64,000 nt of DNA from the NCBI GenBank assembly GCA_965203535.1, contig OZ241897.1:4650001-4714000 (forward strand), in the 5' to 3' direction. The translations under genes and the position numbers were made by a program. The notes under the pieces are model-generated. The model had not been told where the DNA came from, did not search any database, and saw only the letters and a program-made list of their open reading frames with translations. Source of the DNA: JAJDTT01 sp022827025 (GTDB lineage: Bacteria; Acidobacteriota; UBA6911; RPQK01; JAJDTT01). Shown here piece by piece: positions 61,079 through 64,000 of this stretch (positions are counted from its first letter, which is position 1; every line of letters starts with the position of its first letter).

Positions 61079-61300
61079 TGGGCCAGCATATGTCAAGGAA
61101 CTCAACCGGGCGAATGAGCCTTCCATACTTCTCACGGTAATCTATTTTGCCGAAATGAATTCGCGGCCCGTGGCGAAGGGACCTTTGTCCGACCCGCGTT
61201 GGATCGGAACTCCGGCCAACCGCCCGGTGGCCGGAAAGGTTAGAGGGAAGAAGGACTTCGTCTCCACTACCCCTTGGTCGGCGGTTGGAAACCGCTTTTG

Positions 61301-62437
61301 TCAGCCCAGATCCTGCGTGCGGCCGGTTTCGGCGGAGCGGTAGGCGCCGAAGATCACCCGCATCAGGTGAAGGCATTCCTCGGCGGTCATGGGGGGTGGG
61401 CCTTGGCCGCGCGCGAAGTCCACGGCGGCGTGGACCAGGGCTCTGTACCGTTGGCTGGGGTCGTCCTGATAGTGGAAGAGTTGGACTCCCTGGGGAGCGT
61501 CCGGGTGGGTCGAGTACCACTTCAAGGGCTCGCCCGAGGTCAGCTCCAGGTGCATCCAGCCCTTGGACCCCCAGAGACGGATCTGATTCTGTTTGGAGCG
61601 GTCCAGGTAGTAGCCGGCGTTGAGCGTCCCCACCAATCCTCCGCGCATGCGAAACGTGACGACGGCGGCGTCCTCCACGTCGATGGGCTGGCCTCCCACG
61701 TTCTCGCAGAGGGCCGAGATCCGGTCGATCTGGTCTTCGATCAGGTACTGCAAGACGTCCAGGTAGTGGATGCCGTGGTAGATGAGCTTCCCGCCTCCCG
61801 CCTTGGCCTTGGAAGCCACCCACAGGCCGTGGAATTCGGGGCGAGTCAGGCGGGTCTGGTCCGCGATCCAGTCCATGGTGGCCGAGTACGGCTTTCCCAG
61901 GTAGCCCTTGCGGATGAGCTCCCGGGCCTTCTGTATCGCCTGACTCATCCGTGTCTGCATGGCCAGCATCAGTTCCCTGTTTTGCGTCCGGGCCAGCGGC
62001 GCCAGCGGCTCGAAGTCTTCCAACCGGGCGCAGCCTGGCTTCTCGGTGATGACGTGGCTGCCGGCCTCCAGCGCCATTCGGATGGCGGGAGGGGAGTGAT
62101 AGCCTTCCAAGATCACGACCACCAGCTTGGGCCGGGCCTTCTGAAGCATCTCCTGATGGCTCCGGTAGAGTCCTTCCAGCCGATCGCCAAGGATGGCCTT
62201 GGCCTGGTCGAACCTCTTCCCGGTGGGGTCGGAGACCGCGACCCGAGCCACGCCGCGGGCGCTCGCGAGCCCTTGCAGGAGTTGGCGGATATGGCCGCCG
62301 CCGGTCGCCTTGGTCAGCACGCCCGCCGAGATAGGCTTTCCCGATCCGGCCCAAATCCGGTTGGTATTTGCGGGAACAGCGGCCAGCGCCGCCAGTCCGC
62401 CGAGAGCTTGTCGCCGGGAAATCGGTTGGCGTTTCAT
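61301..62437 (-). CDS. Tat-exported Gfo/Idh/MocA oxidoreductase, copy 2
   Basis: A 378-residue tandem paralog of the preceding oxidoreductase, with long stretches identical at the protein level (for example DVEDAAVVTFRMRGGLVGTL and GGGKLIYHGIHYLDVLQYLI). The N-terminal ISRRQALGGLAALAAVPA is a Tat-type signal. The ITEKPGCARLEDFEPLAPL signature is intact. The two genes plus their upstream sequences (TTGGCGTTTCAT on the plus strand) look like a tandem duplication that has since diverged mainly near the N-termini and in surface positions. Confidence 0.9.
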   Translation of the reverse strand: MKRQPISRRQALGGLAALAAVPANTNRIWAGSGKPISAGVLTKATGGGHIRQLLQGLASARGVARVAVSDPTGKRFDQAKAILGDRLEGLYRSHQEMLQKARPKLVVVILEGYHSPPAIRMALEAGSHVITEKPGCARLEDFEPLAPLARTQNRELMLAMQTRMSQAIQKARELIRKGYLGKPYSATMDWIADQTRLTRPEFHGLWVASKAKAGGGKLIYHGIHYLDVLQYLIEDQIDRISALCENVGGQPIDVEDAAVVTFRMRGGLVGTLNAGYYLDRSKQNQIRLWGSKGWMHLELTSGEPLKWYSTHPDAPQGVQLFHYQDDPSQRYRALVHAAVDFARGQGPPPMTAEECLHLMRVIFGAYRSAETGRTQDLG

Positions 62438-62596
62438 GGTGCCAGGGTATCAACGGAGGCATCGTCGGGCGAGTGCGTTCCCGGAGGCGTTTCCCCGGCT
62501 TACTCGAACGTCGGCTTGACCGCGGGAAAATATCATCGGATGTTCGAAGCGGACCCGGCGCAAGTCCGGGAAACTCCGTTTCGGAAGGGTAGGAGA

Positions 62597-64000
62597 ATGA
62601 TGAATACCAGTGTTTCAGGGACCGCCCGCATCGACGACCGGCCGGCCCCCTATCGGATCGGCTGGCTCTTGGCCGGCCTGCTCTGTTTGCCTTGTTTCTC
62701 AGGACTGAAGGCTTCCAACTCCGCGGTCCTGGAGATCGGGAACCGGAAGCAGTTGTTTCTGGACCGTCACCTGATCGAGAGCTTGAGTCACGCCAAACGG
62801 GTGCTGAACCCGGCGGCCAAGCATCCGGCGAACCCCTTGGTCAAGCCGGACCGGCCCTGGGAGGGGCATTATCTCGGGCTGGGTCAGGTCCGGTACGACC
62901 AGGACCGCAAGATCTTCAGGATGTGGTACGGGACCACCGGCCGCTTCGCGCCCAAGAAGGGAGGCGATCGGCTCCGGCCCTACCGCTGGGACTGGTCGGT
63001 GGAGGAGGGCCGGGCGGTCCGCCGGAAGGTGGATGAGATCTACGGCTACAGCGAATACGCCGGGCGCGACGATTGGATCAGGCTCTACGCCGAATCTCCG
63101 GACGGCATCCACTGGACGAAACCGAATCTGGGACTGGTGGAGTTCCAGGGATCTCGCGACAACAATATTTTACCCGCCGGAGAATACGTGCCCACCCATT
63201 ACGATCCCTACGAGCCGGACCCGGACAAGCGCTACAAGAAGGTGGTTCGGCGCGAGTCCAGCATCGATCCGAAGAACGATCCGGGCCTCTACGCGTGGGA
63301 TGGCGTCCAGGTCGAATTCTTTCATTCCCCCAACGGAATCAACTGGACGCCGTACCCGGACAACCCCCGAACCGTGGGGGAGGGAGATCCCTGGTGGGTG
63401 CGGCGCTGGGGCGGTTTCGTCGGCAACTGGGACCCCGTCGGGAAGCACTACGTCAAGTACCAGGAAAATTGCCTGCATCGCTACTGTCCCCTGGGGATCC
63501 GGGTCATCGGCCGGGCTCAGAGCCCCGACATGATCAACTGGACCGAGATGGAGACGATCATGGTTCCGGACCGGGACGACCACCCGGACACCGAGTTCTA
63601 CGGCATGCCGGTCTTCTACTACGAGGGATTCCGGATCGGGCTGGTCTGGATCTTCCGGACCACCAACACCCTGCACTATCCGCAACTCGCCGTGAGCCGG
63701 GACGGAGTCCGATACGAACGCGAGTTCCGAGAGCCCCTGGTGAGGGTGGGGGACTATGGCGACTTCGACGAGAGCACGGTCTACGTTCGGTCCCCGATGG
63801 TCCACGACGGCCAGATCCGGATCTACTACTACGGCGGCAACTGGAGAGGCCCGGAGGCCCTTTACGCAAAGGGAGACCGGGCCATCTTCGCCATCGGCCT
63901 GGCGACGCTCCCCGAGGACGGATTCGTCTCGGTGGACTCGGGCAAGATCCGCCCCGGCGAGCTGGTGACCCGGCCCCTCCGCTTCCAGGGCCGGGAGTTG
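62597..64000 (+). CDS. Exported GH-like propeller protein, 3' end beyond the window
   Basis: An open frame of at least 468 codons reaching the window edge without a stop. The N-terminus has a signal or anchor (IGWLLAGLLCLPCFSGLKAS). The body has features of GH43/GH32-like five-bladed propellers: KHPANPLVKPDRPWEG, IFRMWYGTTG, AESPDGIHWTKPNLG and SPNGINWTPYPDNP. It resembles the C-terminal half of the large propeller protein at 48-51 kb. GGAAGGGTAGGAG precedes two consecutive ATGs (62597 and 62600); either could be used. Partial at the 3' side. Confidence 0.82.
   Translation, partial: MMNTSVSGTARIDDRPAPYRIGWLLAGLLCLPCFSGLKASNSAVLEIGNRKQLFLDRHLIESLSHAKRVLNPAAKHPANPLVKPDRPWEGHYLGLGQVRYDQDRKIFRMWYGTTGRFAPKKGGDRLRPYRWDWSVEEGRAVRRKVDEIYGYSEYAGRDDWIRLYAESPDGIHWTKPNLGLVEFQGSRDNNILPAGEYVPTHYDPYEPDPDKRYKKVVRRESSIDPKNDPGLYAWDGVQVEFFHSPNGINWTPYPDNPRTVGEGDPWWVRRWGGFVGNWDPVGKHYVKYQENCLHRYCPLGIRVIGRAQSPDMINWTEMETIMVPDRDDHPDTEFYGMPVFYYEGFRIGLVWIFRTTNTLHYPQLAVSRDGVRYEREFREPLVRVGDYGDFDESTVYVRSPMVHDGQIRIYYYGGNWRGPEALYAKGDRAIFAIGLATLPEDGFVSVDSGKIRPGELVTRPLRFQGREL

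Noticed and set aside
60105..62462. A 785-codon minus-strand frame spanning both Gfo/Idh genes
   Set aside because: It is in a different frame from both paralogs and exists only because the tandem genes share codon bias.

Overview
The window is GC-rich, densely coded DNA from a heterotrophic bacterium. Several features fit an Acidobacteriota member, or possibly a member of the Planctomycetota/Verrucomicrobiota: paired cytochrome-c/DUF1549-DUF1553 plus DUF1501 genes, a DUF1587-DUF1592-DUF1588-DUF1585 plus DUF1552 pair, Tat-exported Gfo/Idh oxidoreductases, DUF1080 and DUF6807 proteins, and many secreted beta-propeller (sialidase-like) proteins. This placement is inferred from gene content only. 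I saw no rRNA, tRNA or CRISPR array.

Layout. 1-7250: secreted cytochrome/DUF1553 protein, DUF1501 protein and gamma-glutamyltranspeptidase. 7251-10663: a nested mobile island, in which a dispersed hairpin repeat is split by an ORF-poor group II intron whose domain V is split by an IS1634-type element. 10664-14309: FAD oxidoreductase, a membrane protein with a winged-helix regulator and a palindromic operator candidate, and small proteins. 14654-21507: Nramp-type transporter, then a forward cluster of DUF6807, FAH-family hydrolase, sialidase-like lipoprotein and Na+/solute symporter, partly translationally coupled. 21535-22064: a ParDE/RelBE-type toxin-antitoxin pair. 22157-29830: a minus-strand catabolic run of ThDP enzyme, Rieske protein, two paralogous amidohydrolases, Gfo/Idh, DUF523-DUF1722 and aldo/keto reductase. 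30358-40113: Gfo/Idh, a propeller-PHP lipoprotein, sialidase, NagB, RraA-like, DUF1080 and NHL-propeller genes. 40352-46370: PEP carboxykinase, a decayed P450, a ThuA-domain protein and a glutamate-cysteine-ligase-like protein fused to CBS domains. 46457-57054: beta-barrel protein, truncated MFS transporter, large propeller protein, cytochrome/DUF1592 plus DUF1552 pair, LRR protein and isochorismatase-like hydrolase. 57167-59933: a MITE-like element, a HEPN protein and a second IS1634 element. 59948-64000: two tandem Tat-type Gfo/Idh genes and the start of another secreted propeller/glycosidase-like gene that runs off the window.

Taken together, the genes suggest a lifestyle built on breaking down complex organic matter, such as glycans, amino sugars and possibly aromatic acids. 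Exported hydrolases and redox proteins act outside the cytoplasm, and symporters, Gfo/Idh enzymes, FAH/RraA-type lyases and PEP carboxykinase process the products inside.

Two non-coding themes stand out. One is a family of intergenic hairpins whose loop cores are conserved while the stems change in a compensatory way. The other is a chain of insertions (hairpin, then intron, then IS) whose boundaries can all be read directly from the sequence.
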